A DNA stretch of 64,000 nt from Nephrocerus scutellatus. Taxonomy: Eukaryota; Arthropoda; Insecta; Diptera; Pipunculidae. The notes beneath the pieces were generated by a model, which was not told the DNA's origin, searched no databases, and saw nothing but the letters and a program-made list of their open reading frames with translations. Of the stretch, positions 1 through 12,640 are shown one piece after another (positions within the stretch are counted from its first letter, which is position 1; each line of letters starts with the position of its first letter). The stretch is taken from assembly GCA_947095585.1 (NCBI GenBank), contig OX352765.1:29108254-29172253 (forward strand). The letters run 5' to 3'. The translations under genes were made by a program, and so were the position numbers.

Positions 1-105
1 AAACCTCAGGCATTAAATCGAGTTCGTTGGCGGGCGTTGGTAGAAGCCCTATGCTCCCCGTGGAGTAAAGGAAAGAAAGAAGAACGAAGGTTTCTAGAGA
101 TTTAT
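1..105 (+). pseudogene. C-terminal tail of a non-LTR retrotransposon reverse transcriptase (truncated by window edge)
   Basis: The first bases translate in frame 2 to a stretch containing NRVRWRALVEALCS, followed by lysine-rich residues. Peptides of the form NRxRWRxxVEALCS close the open reading frame of a common insect LINE type, downstream of the reverse transcriptase thumb. Only this tail is inside the window; the rest, if present, lies to the left. It may be the same family as the LINE at 7.9-8.8 kb, whose end carries a degraded version of the same tail. The call rests on recognising a short motif, so clade is not assigned. Confidence 0.6.
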
Positions 106-2130
106 GATAATTGGTTCACTACCAATATTATAAAACCAAGTACCTACCCCAAATTTTGAAATTAAAACTCTACAACGTATGGTAAGTTTAATATCATCAA
201 AATGTATGCAAAAATTTACGGAGTACATCAAACCACCAAATCTAGTCAAATTTCGGACTGTGTATACATATCAGATCGAAAATGTTAAAAGCCAACTGAA
301 ATTTTGAGTGGTCATGTACATTTAAATACATAACAAATAAAAGAAAATGAACTTTCGCATTGGGCAATGTTTGGTGCGAACTAAAATATAAGAAATGTTC
401 GAAATTTCACTAAAACTTTTACTTTTGCGTATTTTTTCTAAATTCGGTCAAAGTAAATAGTACGCCCATGCACCATACATATTCTTGTTGAATTATCGTA
501 CAAAGCTATAGCTAAATCATAAAACCAGTTGCATTTCCTACTAAAGTCGGTGATCATCAGCAGCATGAGATGCATTGTCCAGAAGAATCGCCGATGTTAA
601 GTCGAAATGAAAGGAAAAGTGCATTTCGATTCGATTTTTTTCTTGTAACATGGGGCGATATAGTTTTTATCGGTCGATTGAGTCTGTGACCCACTTGAAG
701 AGCAATTGGCAACACCAATGGAGTACATTAAATGACTTATGTGCTCTGGCTTTTCCAGCGACGACAACCAACCGCCGGGTTGCTGGAGAGTCAACAAATC
801 TGAAAAATGTATATGTTCGATGTTCAGCGATGATACGCACGACGACGCGACGCGACGCGACGGAAAAATAGCAAAGTCGTGACTAATTTTGTTTATTTAC
901 ACGGATTCAACATGAATCTCGAAGCTCGGCAGTGGAGCGGTTTTACGGCTTTAGGATGGAGGTTTTATGCGAGTATAAATTTGCGGATTTATTTCCCGAA
1001 TTCTTGGATGGATATTGGCAGAGTCGGTGTTATGTGGAATTTGCCAGTTACATTTTGGTTCCATGTTACGAGTTGGTTGCTATCGCCTATCTCTCTATGT
1101 ATGTACTCGTGATGGCGCAGCATTCCTAAGAGACCAATAACGAAGATTTGATGTGCAGATTATCGCACAGCTTAAGTCTGTGTGACACGCGACGCAACAG
1201 AGCAGTGAACCGAAACCGATCAATTGGCAAATTACGAAATGTTAGGTTGTGTGCCGCAAATTCAATATTATGTACCTGGACAAATGACAATGGTGACGTG
1301 ATTACTTTATAACTTGTAACTTTTGATTCTTATGTTGATGTTCTGTGTTTTTTCCATTTCTATAATGTACACAGGCTCCAGGGATTTACAGCCTTTATTA
1401 TGCAAAGCACAGGCTTAAAGTTAGGAAATAAAGGAGATGAAATGAGGAGACGACTATTCACATATGTCTTGAATGTCAGCGGATCATACCGACTTGAAAA
1501 CACAAAGACACTATATTCTACATAATTCTCTGCCGTGAAATTGTTCAGGAAGACAGATGTAAGTGTTGACTTGTTGCTTCGGTATTTCACAAAAGCCGAG
1601 AATGACTCAAATTTCTGCTTCACTTAACTTAAAACTAAAAGTTTTTTGGAGTTAATTGGGGTTTTCTCCTTAAGAATCGATTTTCATATAAAGCCCGCAG
1701 TACACAAATTAGATGGGGAGTGAAATCGAGTGTTAACAAGAAGTGAAGTTGTTAGTTTTTTTCGACTGTTGAGGACCATTTGAACCACCTTTCACACGAC
1801 ATAGAAATCTGAAATTTTGTAAGCAGCTATATTTCACACAGCATTTATGATATGCCTCATGTGACGCGTTCAGCGCTCCGTGTGTGGCGCGTGTAATGTA
1901 TGGAAAAAAGGACCTGGTATATATGGACTTCTACCAGTCAGAATTGGATGAGACTTGTTGGAAAACTAAAGCTCGTCTTGCGATAGCGTTATTTGTGATG
2001 CGTGGCGTTTGGCGTAATATATATATATATATAATAATGTTCAAGATGATGTTTTTTTTGTTAGTTCCCTAGCCAATTTGGAAGATACTGAGAACTAAAT
2101 TATATATTTTATCTTAAGGTTTGTTTATTT
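106..2130. other. No gene seen; AT-rich sequence with minor simple repeats
   Basis: Only short overlapping reading frames, none resembling a known protein. A small CGACG-type repeat lies at about 842-863 and a (TA)n run at about 2016-2033. An 87-codon minus-strand frame at 1360-1623 has no recognisable motif. Confidence 0.6.
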
Positions 2131-2139
2131 TAAGATATC

Positions 2140-3480
2140 CCTAATGAATGATAGTAAGTCCTTAGTGGCAGAACTCGTATTCTATTTGCAGCTTAATAGA
2201 GTATTTAGCAACCGTCTTCCTAATGAAAATTTGCAGGGAGAAAGTCCTACAACAGCTTCTAGTGCTGCCGTAGGGCAGGTGCGCAAGGCACCATTTGTAC
2301 CTAGATAGGCAATTATTTGTAGCTTCGGAAGCTTAGTTGCCGTTGTCCGTTCAAGAACTTCCATCCAACAAACGATGATAATAGCTCTCACTATCATTGT
2401 GTACATACAATGTACCATTTTAGGTTTTATAACCAAAGTTCTACCGTAGAGGCGTCTGCTGGCCCACAAGGCCCTAGTGGCGCGTTCAATGGTGGACTTG
2501 ATATGAGAATTCCAGTTTAGCCGTTTATTAAGGATAACGCCGAGATATTTGACCGCACTGGAATAATCTATCGTGGTGAATTTGGTGTCGATAGGTCCCA
2601 AAACGACCCGTCTTCTCTTCGTGAAAGGCACTAGAACGGTTTTGCAAGGGATGATGGAAAGTCATTTCCTGCTGCATCATTCTAAAACTTTTAGTAAAGC
2701 ACCTTGCATGACACAAGTGATAGACGTGCAGTACTTAACACTAATAAAATCGCCAAATCGTCCGCATAACCAAAGGTGAAGTAGCCTGATTTGTGAAGAT
2801 CGACTAGAAGATTGTCAATAACTCGTGACCATAGAAGGGGAGAATACAATCCTCCTAGGGGACATATCTTAACTGCAGATTCAGACACAGACACTTGTTC
2901 CGATGAGGATATAATATCTCGCCTTCAAAGCAAGACCCTTATCCAATGATTGGTCGAGTCTTCGCTACCTCTGCTACTGATCGCCCTTACAAGAGCCGTA
3001 GCCACTGTTATCGAAAGACGCCTCAATGTCGTGGAAGGCACACAGAGCCATTTCTTTGGAACGAAAATCTTCTTTCTATCTTCTTTACAATATATTGAAG
3101 GGTACCTTCTGTGCTTTTGTCTTTCTTGTACTTGTATTCGTCCCAACTCTTTGTGCGTTAAGCAGCGTTAAAGAGTTTTCTTACTTTCGTCCTAAGCTAA
3201 GCCAGTTGATCGTTCCACCAGGCAAACTTACGTTTATACAGACTGGTTTTAGGGACTCAAATGTCATGATAGGAAGTGATTAGCACATCTTTTAATTGAT
3301 ACGCTGCCTCATCTAGGTCGCCTGTGGACTCTATGCATCTATGCTTTAGAGAAGACAAGTCCCTCATACAGATTCTTGTCGGTAGACTTAAGATCCTAGA
3401 AGAAGAACCTAGAAGAAGCATGTGTCTGTTTGCCGGTAATCTCAAACCTGATGTGCTGACGGTCTGACAGTGAGGCTACG
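2140..3480 (-). pseudogene. Non-LTR retrotransposon, RNase H type (family A), internally deleted pol relic
   Basis: Read on the minus strand, the segment begins near 3470 with the end of an endonuclease domain (SLSDRQHIRFEI, the SDH motif). It continues through reverse transcriptase pieces: CAFHDIE near 3030, CPLGGLYSPLLW near 2850, the catalytic FGYADDLAILL near 2780, and SSAVKYLGVILNKRLNW near 2540. It ends with ALEAVVGLSP near 2240. Family A at 50.1-52.0 kb aligns throughout. Here the sequence jumps near 2170-2185 from the RT C-terminus straight to the 3' end of the element (compare 50225-50280), so about 1 kb holding the RNase H domain is missing. Several frameshifts and stops are present. 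The YADD catalytic motif is intact, but the gene is not functional. The clade is I/LOA-like by inference from the RNase H of the fuller copy. Confidence 0.85.
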
Positions 3481-3489
3481 TCAAGACGA

Positions 3490-5690
3490 TGTTAATAATG
3501 AGGGAAATCAATTCCTATAATATAATTATTTTTTTTTTAAATTTCATTTTAATTTAATTCTAATTTTTTAAAATTAAAAATCAATTTCATTTATTTTATA
3601 TTTAAAATTTTAACGATATGCCTTTTCTCTTAAATACGTTAATTTCACGAAGATGTGGTGACGTATGCCACATGTCTGCTCCCAGGCTCACTTTATCTAT
3701 CAAGCCTTAGCGGCCCGTTTTTAATTAAATTTGTGAAAATGTTGGAAACAATTTTCTGAAATAAATTTTGTTATCAAATGTCTTCATGCACTATCACTTG
3801 GAAACCTGCCACACATTTCTGTATTGACAGCTGCAAATTCAATTGCACGAATTGATTTTGTTATCTGTTTGACAAGACACTATTCGAGTATCTCCTTTGA
3901 ATAGAACTGCATGCGACTGTGTGTATGTGTGCGTAACTTGAGTAACCTATCTCCTCGAAATCGAAATCTTAAATGCCGTTGCCGTAGACACTTTGACAAA
4001 TATTGACAGTACGTGTTCCAGTTGGCAAGCTAAACTGCAACAGAAAGAAAAACAAATGTAACGCATTCGCAATTCCCCACAGGGTAATTAGCTAAGCCAT
4101 TTTTGCTAGCTTGACTGCTTTGACTGCTTGATGAATATCGGCGATGGGAAAATTCATGACATCATTGCGTCCAGCAACCAAACGGTTGCACTCTAACAGA
4201 ACAGTAACGATAGATGATTTATTTAGATAGTGTCTGATGGACAGCAGCTTAAGACAAGGCACTACTTAGAAAGAAAGAACTTGCGTTTTTGGTATACACT
4301 ATGCAGCTTCAATTTGCAGTGGCTCTTAGATGAATTTCAAGGGAAATTATTTACACCTTGAAGTTAAAAATAACCTTAATGGATAAACGAAACTAACAGT
4401 ATAGTATTTTGTATTTGGTAGAAATTCTAAAATTTCCACAAAGAAATTCACATGTTCCGCAGTTTCCCCATATATTTTAAAAATTCCGAGTTGGAGCTGT
4501 TTCACTCTATATTTCTTCTCTATGTGATGGTTATCAGAAATTTTTAATGTGAAATACTTCATGAATAATAACTTTATATAAATAACTATAGTGCATTATT
4601 GAATTATTGGATTATGTTTTTTCTGAAATGGTAACCTCATGTTGCAAAAAATCAACGTTTCTTTTTTTTAAACACATATTAGAGCTAACTTTGTGCTCAG
4701 TTCAAATACATTTTTATTAAAAGTAGTCAATTTGGTTCTAGTATCGCAATCGCCCCATTTCCAACACAAGAACCTGATCAATCTTTGAAACATTTTGTAT
4801 GTCAATTTATTGTAGGTACTCGTTTTTCATAAAAACTTTAACCCAATGCGAAGCCCAAATAAATAACCCAGCCAGCCGATAAGGACGTGCATCTGATATC
4901 CATCGAATGATGAAATGAATCCTGATGAAATTTTGACACTTTGATCGACTGTTCTTTGGGTTGATTTTTTTATACATTTTTTCATAATTTTTGACTAAAA
5001 AGACGTGACTTAGGGCTACCGCCACTTACACTATCGATGGCCGTTGTGGTGGCGGCGGCGTTAAGAAATTATTTCGATTTCGGTAGCTTCCAGCATTTCA
5101 AGCAATGTCGATGATTAATTGGTGATACCTTCTTCGTTATCTGCCGTTTCTTTAGCAATTCCCTCGTGGTCATTACTTCTATTGCTCGTTGTTGTTCATC
5201 GTTTGATCTGATATATAAGCACCGCCAGTTCGTTCGAGAAATAAATCAAAATCACGAGATGTCACATGGCGATGAATAGCGTACACACATACACAATGAT
5301 AGAATTAATTGACTTTCCTAAGAAATTTGATTTCGGCAAAAGCGAATAAAGCGGAATTTTTTAGGGATCAATCAGGTTTGGTTGATTAATGAGTTCTAAA
5401 GAATCCCTCTCGGTATGTAAATACGCGCATCCTGTATATGTGTGTGATGAATCGGTAACAGTCCTAATCCGATAAACCTTTCGAATCAACCGAAATAGAT
5501 CAAGACTTATTTGAAATTGATTTGTTACGGCTAAAAATTCTTCAAAGTCCACAAAGTGTCCTTTGGTAACATGACGAATCAATTCAATTTTATTGTTTTA
5601 ATTAACAAGTGCATAGAGAATTTATTTATTTTATAGTATGTGCAATTATGTATACAAGAGTGTGGCTGCAGTCCGTTATACGAATAAATG
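3490..5690. other. No gene seen; AT-rich sequence
   Basis: No coding or repeat family was recognised. A very AT-rich low-complexity patch lies at about 3525-3612. Short frames at 4347-4562, 4807-5025 and 5361-5582 have no family motif. Confidence 0.55.
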
Positions 5691-5698
5691 GGCCACTG

Positions 5699-5955
5699 GT
5701 GCCGTAGCTGAGTGGACAACTGCATGACTGCAGGGCTGGATTTTCTTGGTTCGAATCCCATTAGCACCAAAAGTATTTTTCACGGTGTCCCACCTCTCGC
5801 GATCGTCTGACCAACATCAGAGAGTTCGGATTCGGCATTAAATTGTAGTGTGAAAAAATGAACATGCATAACACAAATGGTCGCGAGAAGCTAGGCCTTG
5901 GACCGCAACGGTCTGTCGCGCCGATTATTATATTATTATTTGTATTATTCAATTT
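5699..5955 (+). repeat. tRNA-headed SINE, copy 1
   Basis: The element starts with a tRNA-like head: GCCGTAGCTGAGTGG as an RNA polymerase III A box, then GGTTCGAATCCC as the B box about 40 bases later. A shared body follows, with TTTTTCACGGTGTCCCACC, GGCATTAAATTGTAG and AGGCCTTGGACCGCAACGG, and a tail of ATT repeats. The same order of blocks recurs at 33.4, 39.3 (inverted) and 62.0 kb. No protein is encoded. This copy lacks a middle piece that copy 4 has. I could not identify a clear target-site duplication. Confidence 0.8.
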
Positions 5956-7925
5956 AATGTCAAATAAATATTTCTCAATTTTATATAAAAGTGTTGCTCC
6001 TGTTATGGTTTGTGTCTCTGTTAAAAGCAATCATTATGTCTCTTTTTGGTTTGTTTTAGTTTTAGTTTTAGAACCACTATCTTCGTGAGAGACATAGCCA
6101 ATTATTATATGGAAGATAATTGAAAGGTACTTGCATTAAACACCCCACCGTCTATTTCAAACCATTTCTAATAACCAATAATCTACATTGGTTACTACGC
6201 CGCCTTGGTTGAGTGGTCTATACTAAAATTAAGCCGGAATTTCTTATAACCTCACCTCTCTGCAATGGTTCTTAAAAGTTCTGGGCTGCTGGAACTTAGA
6301 ACAGTTAGCCGTCAATTAATTTCGTTTTGAGAAGACCGATCATACAAAAACCAAATCGAAAGCCATCGATGGCATAGGAAAGCCTAATAGCTATCCTAGT
6401 GATTCGAGACGTGAACAGAAGTGTTGGCTATATGTGCTGCTGGGAATAGCTCCGGCTCTCCATAAGCACTAATATTTGATCGAAAGAACGGATATGGGTG
6501 TCAGCTTCGTCAGTACTGCACTGAGAGTACGATTGTTGGCTTAGTCTATAGAGGAGGTAACTTCTAAGAGATGGTTGCTTTCCTCTGTTCCACCTATAAT
6601 GCGGACGTTTTTAATTTGGGTATATTTTGTACTAGCAATAGTTTAACATCCCAGTGTGGGAAGGGTGTATTCTCGGCATTGAGTTGCATTTTCTACTACA
6701 AGTTATCGTGACCCAAATATCGGCAAAGATGTAAGATAGGTCTTGATCCTTACATAGAGTGATTACTGACACATATGCAATAGTAATGTTGTTTGTCGAT
6801 TTAAGGTCTGAAGAGGACCACGAGGTGGAGTTTTTCGGGCATGTAATAACATTAGTCTTCAAGAAAGTATCTAAAACTCTTTCCTCATAAGCAAATAATA
6901 ATAAACATAGTTGAAAAAAGGGTTCAAATCAATATGTCGATTATTTTACAATAAATTTTTAATCGATACAACCAACATCTCCTAAGTAAATCGTTTATTA
7001 TCCTGTTGTTGTTTACCACTTGAAATCAATTGAATTAACATTGCTTTGAAATTTGTATCTTCAACATCGCAAAATGGTGAATAGTTGTAGTTTGTATGGC
7101 ATACCAGCCGCCTTGATGTCCACTGTAACATAATATTCACCGATTCACCGCAAGATAATCAAGCAACAATGTGTGCATCAGTCCTGCAATAAACTCAACT
7201 AAGTGATGATTAGTTGTGGTTGTGTGTATCAATTTCCTCCCGCAAAGCAAAGCTATGTCTATATACAGAAATGGAATCAAACTTTTTATTTCCCAAAACA
7301 CATCAGCATTCCATCTATGTCCATCAACTAGACTGGTGCATTTCCCATTTGCATTTCATGATGCTCTCAGTTTTAATTTTCAGTAATCAAATAAAGAGAG
7401 ATGTTCGTTAATGGCCATCCTTACGTCTTGTAAAGTTCCAAAGTGTGAGTGAAGCAGTTAGGGGAGTAATAAAATGTAAATCTTGAACCCGAATAAGTGC
7501 TGTTTAATAGATGTTTTACTATAGAAAGCATTAAAAGATAATCTCTGCACAGCACCGTATCAATGATCTGGTTTAGTACCTTGCTGCCTTGTTTCTGGTT
7601 AGACCCCAATCAAACATACGTACATATATGCTGTTCAGATCATATTAATAAAATAACATCGGTAATAAAATCCACAGTGGAAAACTTTCTTCCATTGAAC
7701 TATAGGGATTCTTAAAAGCAAAAACAGCCAAATTGTTTGGGAGTAAAATTAGAGTCTTTAAAGGAAGTGTTAGTTTCTTTATTTTGAACTATTTAAATTA
7801 TATAGGGCGGACATTACCAAAGAGAGTCTCAATTTTCTTATTTGCAATGATAACAGTTGCTTAATTCTTGAATCGAGAGGACAACGCGAACGTTGTTCAC
7901 ACACTTTTAAGACGAGAGCAAGCGT
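5956..7925. other. No gene seen
   Basis: No coding sequence supported. At about 6196-6225 a short stretch resembles the SINE head (GCCTTGGTTGAGTGG) but no SINE body follows. Short TTTTAG repeats occur near 6055-6070. Confidence 0.5.
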
Positions 7926-7929
7926 GTTT

Positions 7930-8830
7930 TAGGAAGAACGGATCATGAGTAGACCACATTAATACACTGCTAATTATCATCGAGAAGTCAGTTGAATGGA
8001 ATTCACCTTTGTGCATCCTCTTTGTCGATTTCGAACGCGCTTTCGATAAAATATCCAGAAAAGCTATTTGGACAGCATTGCTAACCTTATTCGTGAATTA
8101 TATAGAGATGCCACTTGCAGCGTTCGATATAAGGCCAAAGGAGTTAGGCAAGGATGTGTTCTCTCACCTATACTTTTTATGGTGACCTTGGGTCAAGTTA
8201 CGGCGCAAACCCACATCTATGCACCAAACGGTATTCAATGGCACTTGAACGAAAGGCTTCACGATCTCGACCACGCTGACGATATCAGCATGATGACTCA
8301 CAGATTGGACGATATGACGCGTAAGCTTGAGAGGTTGATTTAAAACGCTGTACAGGTTGCCTTAATGCTTAACTACTCAAAGACGAAGTTATTGCGAATC
8401 GGAAGTACCGATAGCCGCGAATTATCTATAACCACCAACGATGCAACGAATGTCATTGAAGACGGGGAGCAATTTAGCTATTTAGGGAGCCTAATTACTA
8501 AGAACGGCGGGTCCGAATTAGACGTGACAGCCTGCACAAATAAGGTGCGATCTGCTTACCACTCACTGTACAAAGTGTGGCGAGCGCATAATATCCTCAG
8601 GAGCACATATTAAGCGAAGGAAATGGCAATGGGTAGGGTACACCAAATGAAAAAAGGAACAATGACATTACAAAAATGGCCTTTGAATGGAACCCCCAAG
8701 GAAGACGAAACCCGGGAGATCCAGTGAACATGTGGCGCAGATCAATCCAGCGAGAATCGCGTACTGAAAGGAGGTCGTTTCCGCTCTATGATCCTCTTAG
8801 GAGCAATATATATTTATTGAATTTTTTTAT
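7930..8830 (+). pseudogene. Non-LTR retrotransposon reverse transcriptase fragment
   Basis: Reading plus-strand frames gives successive reverse transcriptase blocks: LFVDFERAFDKISRKAIW (about 8016-8070, the first catalytic Asp region), GVRQGCVLSPILF (about 8140-8180), DLDHADDISMMTH (about 8263-8300; catalytic motif HADD in place of FADD), NYSKTKLLRIGS (about 8369-8405), FSYLGSLITKNGG (about 8471-8510) and the thumb region to about 8613. A degraded tail (WNPQGRRKPG near 8680-8710) follows and ends in AT-rich sequence after 8815. Known: this order is that of LINE-encoded reverse transcriptases. Stops at 8341 and 8611 and several frameshifts break it. The 5' part (endonuclease) is absent. I do not assign a clade. 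Confidence 0.85.
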
Positions 8831-11175
8831 TTTTTTATATACTGTAATATAAATTGAAAAAAAAAACTAATAAATAAATATTAAGAATGAGAAAAAAATG
8901 TTGTGAAACCAAGTGTTAGCTGCAGGAAGACTAAGTCACTACGACACTCGGTCCACATTATTGAATTAAGAATATTAAGTTTTTTTCTTGGCTGCTTATC
9001 ATTCCTGTGTCTGTGTTCTGGTTCTGTTCGGCATATTTTTCTATTAAAAGATTTTCATGAAATATTTGAATCTTAAAACAACCTATTAGCAACTATCGGC
9101 TTCTACTCAATTAGAACAAAAACTGTTCACCTAAAACATATGTACATTGTCTATTTGAACTGCAAAGTAATCAATTTTTACAATTTTGACTGTAAAATAA
9201 CCTTGGTAAGTTTCGTGATATTTTAAAAGTTGCACTTTTCTGCACTAAGCGGTTGGTCGTGATCTGTGCAATATAAATTTTTCACTTCGACTACTACAGA
9301 GTTGTTAGTGTTATGGGTGAGATTGCAAACCGCAAGTGAGCCCAATTTTATATCTTCAATCAACACAAATTGCTACAAGCTTGAATCTACCAAAACTTTA
9401 TGCTGGTGCAGTGGTAGTGATTCGATAGCTACGAGAAATGAGAAAATAATTTGCTACTGATGCGATGATGATTTTTTTTTAATTTTAGGGCGGTGGGTTT
9501 GAATGCTATGCTGAAGTGAGAAAATTCTTATATCATGCCGGTACCGCAACTATGTTGCTTCTACAGAAAAATGTTTAAAAAAATCAGTCGTTATATGGAA
9601 AGTTTCAAACAAAATTAAATTTTCATGATACCACAAATTTCTTAGGGTTTCTATTCGGCTATTCAGTTGTTTAGATGTGAGAATAAGTTGCTTTAAAAAC
9701 AAATTTAAAAAGCAATGCCAAGAAACTAAGCTATAACATGGAGAAGATTAAGGGAAATATATTAGCCCTGACATTAATTTTTATTTTTAACATCTGCTTG
9801 AATGACCAATACAAATAACTTAAGCAACAACAACAAAAGTGAAACAAAATACCGTTCGGTGAATTAATTTTGTACTAGTCTGCTAACATGGTAAAGTACT
9901 TAACAGTCAATTCGATTGACGCATTTTGTCACCAAATGTGTAACGAACAAGAAGAGTGTCGTGCAAAAGGTGTCAACGTGTCTGTGTGCAACATAAATAC
10001 ACACAATGTACACATGTTACATGGTTACTAATTAAAATACTTAATAAACGGTGCCACTTATAATGTCGCTAACGCTCGAATATTTTCACACCTATAGTTT
10101 GTTGTCTTGAGTCTTTTGATTTTGTTTTCCTTAGAATGCACAGGTATTTTGTGCGTGTTACTTGTTTCTTACATTTTGTTGGCACCCTGAAATGCATTAA
10201 AAGTAAAATAGTGGAATAGGACTAGGCTACAAATTTATTGCTTGTTAATTTGTAAGCAAATGCAATTTGTAAAAAGCGTGCGCTAAGTCGCGTGTATTGT
10301 TAACATGCGGGTGACGCTTGATGGCGTTGGACGAGTTACACGCGTACTGGCAATAAATTTCATCAGACCTACCAAGCAGAAATTTTTGCACATTTTGATT
10401 TTCATGCATAATTAAATTTGTAAAAAAATTTATTGATTAATGAAATCACAAATTCCCTTGTGAAAAAAAAAATTTAAAAATTTAAAAAAATTATAAATTA
10501 TTTTGATTTGATTTGATTTCCATCATTTTGAATATTCTAGTAAACTGAAATTTAAAAATTTCTTGCAGAGGAATATTTATTACCATTTATTTTGCTTAAT
10601 ATTTCTTGTGCAGGTATGATAGGAGTTGCATTGCATTATTATCCACCAATACTACTCTCCTACTACTATGATATGACTAATTCTGAACTTTCTGTTCTTA
10701 TTGTGGGTAACTAACTTTACAGATGAATCCTATATGCCACTCTATGCTTAATATCTAGATGCACAGTTTAACTTCTTAACAAGCACATTCGTTCGTGTAA
10801 ATGAAGTTATTCAATGGTTTTGTAATTATTATTTCTATTCCTAAACTAATGTCAAAAACCGATAAGGCGATCAATGGTTTTTTGCATTTCAAAATAATTA
10901 AATTACTTTTGGGCTATGAGGACCTCTATGGTTTAAGGTGACAAAGCACCTCTTTTATCCATAAACGAAATAAAAGATGAGTTTCCATTTAACTACTACC
11001 ATTTAAAACTAATACTATCAAAATATATCATTTATTAGTTGAATAATTCATTGATTGAGAGGGCGGGGTTTGCCCCTAACGCTCAGACTGTGAGATCGAG
11101 TGAGTTCCATCATGGACCCTTCTCTGTTGGAAACTGTTGGACCGATTTGGAAATTTTTTTTATTTTTTTTATATT
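8831..11175. other. No gene seen; AT-rich sequence
   Basis: No coding or repeat family recognised. A low-complexity A/T patch lies at about 10455-10520. The frames at 9266-9460 and 11100-11294 carry no motif; the latter runs into repeat R1. Confidence 0.55.
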
Positions 11176-11178
11176 ATA

Positions 11179-11632
11179 AACTAGCTGTTCCCGGGAGTTT
11201 CGCCACCCGCACACATGAAATGAATTCCCGCCTTCCCATCACTACCAAGTGTACTATGTACTATTGCCTAAACCTAAACAAAGCGCCACCTTGATCGTAT
11301 TCTCACTATGTTGTTTTAACAACCAAACGTAAAGCAAGCAGCGCTGCTTACAGTGCATCGACTCATCAGCGCACACAGAACACAGTCATTAAAGTATGAT
11401 GATATGATCTGATGCCGCTATATGGAAAAATATTTGTATGGGAGCCCCCCGATCCCGCAGCCCGATCACCCTCAAGTTTTAAAAGAAAATATTATCATGG
11501 AAAATACACATGTGAGCAAAGTTTAAATAAAATCGGACTTTAGGAAGTGTGCTAAAACGTAATCACAAGATTCTGCCCATCAGCCAGCCAGCCACGGGCA
11601 CGTGAAGTTAATATAGAGAATTTAAAAAAGTT
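11179..11632 (+). repeat. Dispersed non-coding repeat R1, one internal unit
   Basis: Starts with AACTAGCTGTTCCCGGGAG and ends with GTTAATATAGAGAATTT. Between them lie GCAGCGCTGCTTACAGTGC, GATCTGATGCCGCTATATGG, a unit containing CCCCGATCCCGCAGCCCGATC and AAATACACATGTG, and a CAGCCAGCCAGCCACGGGCA tract. The same blocks in the same order occur at 15.6-16.05 kb and, inverted, at 37.8-38.1 kb. No protein is encoded. I infer a non-autonomous mobile element but see no terminal inverted repeats or duplications that fix its class. Confidence 0.7.
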
Positions 11633-11639
11633 TTAAAAA

Positions 11640-12085
11640 GGGCATAACTCTAAATGTACTTGTACTTGTAACTTGAAATGTACACATTCGCAATGCGGCT
11701 TAGATAAATACTGAAAATGTGTCATTTTTTTTTAATGTGGTTTGATCCTTTTTAAAACGTTAAGAATGACTAAAGTAACCTCAGGATGGAGCGTTTTTGA
11801 AGTATTTGATAGCTGATAAGTGAACGATTTCGAACACTTTTATGGTGAAAACTCAAAAATAAAAGTTTTGTGTTATGTTTACAAATAGGTGTGAGATAAT
11901 AATTTCATAAAAGTGGCTGCGATTTAAAAATCAATCTTAATAATTTAGGATTTAGCTATGAAATATTAGTGAACGTATTTTGCATTATTATCTATAACCG
12001 AAGACAATAGTTTGGGATCAAATAGGTGTACCATAGTTGTAGGTTACTTCTTCAATGAAGCGTTTTGTGATATAATCCAAAACGG
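11640..12085. other. No gene seen
   Basis: AT-rich sequence between repeat R1 and the LINE fragment. No motif recognised. Confidence 0.5.
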
Positions 12086-12089
12086 TTTA

Positions 12090-12263
12090 AACACAACAAG
12101 CTGATTGTGTCAAGAAGAGGGATTCAGATTTAATCCGAGTAAGAGAACACTGGTTTCCTTCATCAATAAAAGCAAGATGCACTTGCACATGCATCCAATT
12201 ACCCTTACTGGAGAAGAATTTGCTTTATATTTTTACTTGTATTTGAACGTAGAGTGCTACAAT
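12090..12263 (+). pseudogene. Non-LTR retrotransposon reverse transcriptase fragment, left half of a split relic
   Basis: The plus strand encodes CQEEGFRFNPSKRTLV, then HMHPITLTGEEFALYF. The first matches the block after the catalytic YADD in RNase H-type LINEs (compare CSREGLSINPCKTVLV in family A at 51.7 kb). The second occupies the position just before YLGVxLD. The frame is then lost at an insertion that starts at 12264, and the element resumes at 12469. The split is explained by a short RTE insertion flanked by a 13-bp duplication (12251-12263 and 12456-12468). Confidence 0.75.
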
Positions 12264-12455
12264 CATCATCATCTTATTTGGCTCTACAACCGGGGTCCGG
12301 TCCTGGCCTCCCGCAAAAAGTCTCTCCACCGGTCCCGATTTCGAGCCGATGTCATCCAGTTTGGCATCCATAAACTCTGGGCGTCCTGGTCTACGCCATT
12401 CTTCCAGCGTAGGCTTGGCCGGCCTCGCTGTCGTGTTCCATAAATCCTACCGCAA
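12264..12455 (-). mobile_element. 5'-truncated RTE-like LINE 3' end inserted in a LINE, with 13-bp target-site duplication
   Basis: This 192-bp piece is the reverse complement of the RTE 3' end seen at 31.27-31.46 kb. On the minus strand it encodes RQRGRPSLRWKN, then WMTSARNRDRWRDFL, then the family's terminal GTAGAGCCAAAT and a (GAT)n tail. The flanks read AGAGTGCTACAAT on the left and AGAGTACTACAAT on the right: 13 bp with one mismatch, the expected footprint of target-primed reverse transcription. The head-side break, next to CTTTGCGGTAGG, is the 5' truncation. Host LINE sequence continues on both sides, so this insertion is younger than the host. Confidence 0.9.
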
Positions 12456-12468
12456 AGAGTACTACAAT

Positions 12469-12640
12469 ACAAATATTCAAAATCCTAACTACTAAAAGCA
12501 AAAATAAGATTCATAATGTGCATAAATATTGAAGAGTAACCACTAGAATAATGCATTAGATGTCCACGATGAGAATTATATCAATGATCACCTACGGAGC
12601 AGTAGCATGGGCAGAAATGACCAATCAAATCTTCGCAAGA
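12469..12640 (+). pseudogene. Right half of the split LINE reverse transcriptase relic
   Basis: The recognisable peptide is MITYGAVAWAEMTNQ at about 12574-12620. It corresponds to the thumb region of RNase H-type LINE reverse transcriptases (compare IISYAAIIWWPKAL in family A). It lies downstream of the RTE insertion in the order expected if that insertion is removed. The sequence decays after about 12640 and no RNase H motif could be found. Possibly the same family as the LINE at 41.2-42.6 kb, but the two do not overlap. Confidence 0.65.

Noticed and set aside
3525..3612. AT-rich block as an origin or matrix attachment region
   Set aside because: Only base composition supports it; such blocks are common in this window.
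6196..6230. Fifth SINE copy
   Set aside because: Only about 25 bases resemble the A-box region; no B box or body follows.
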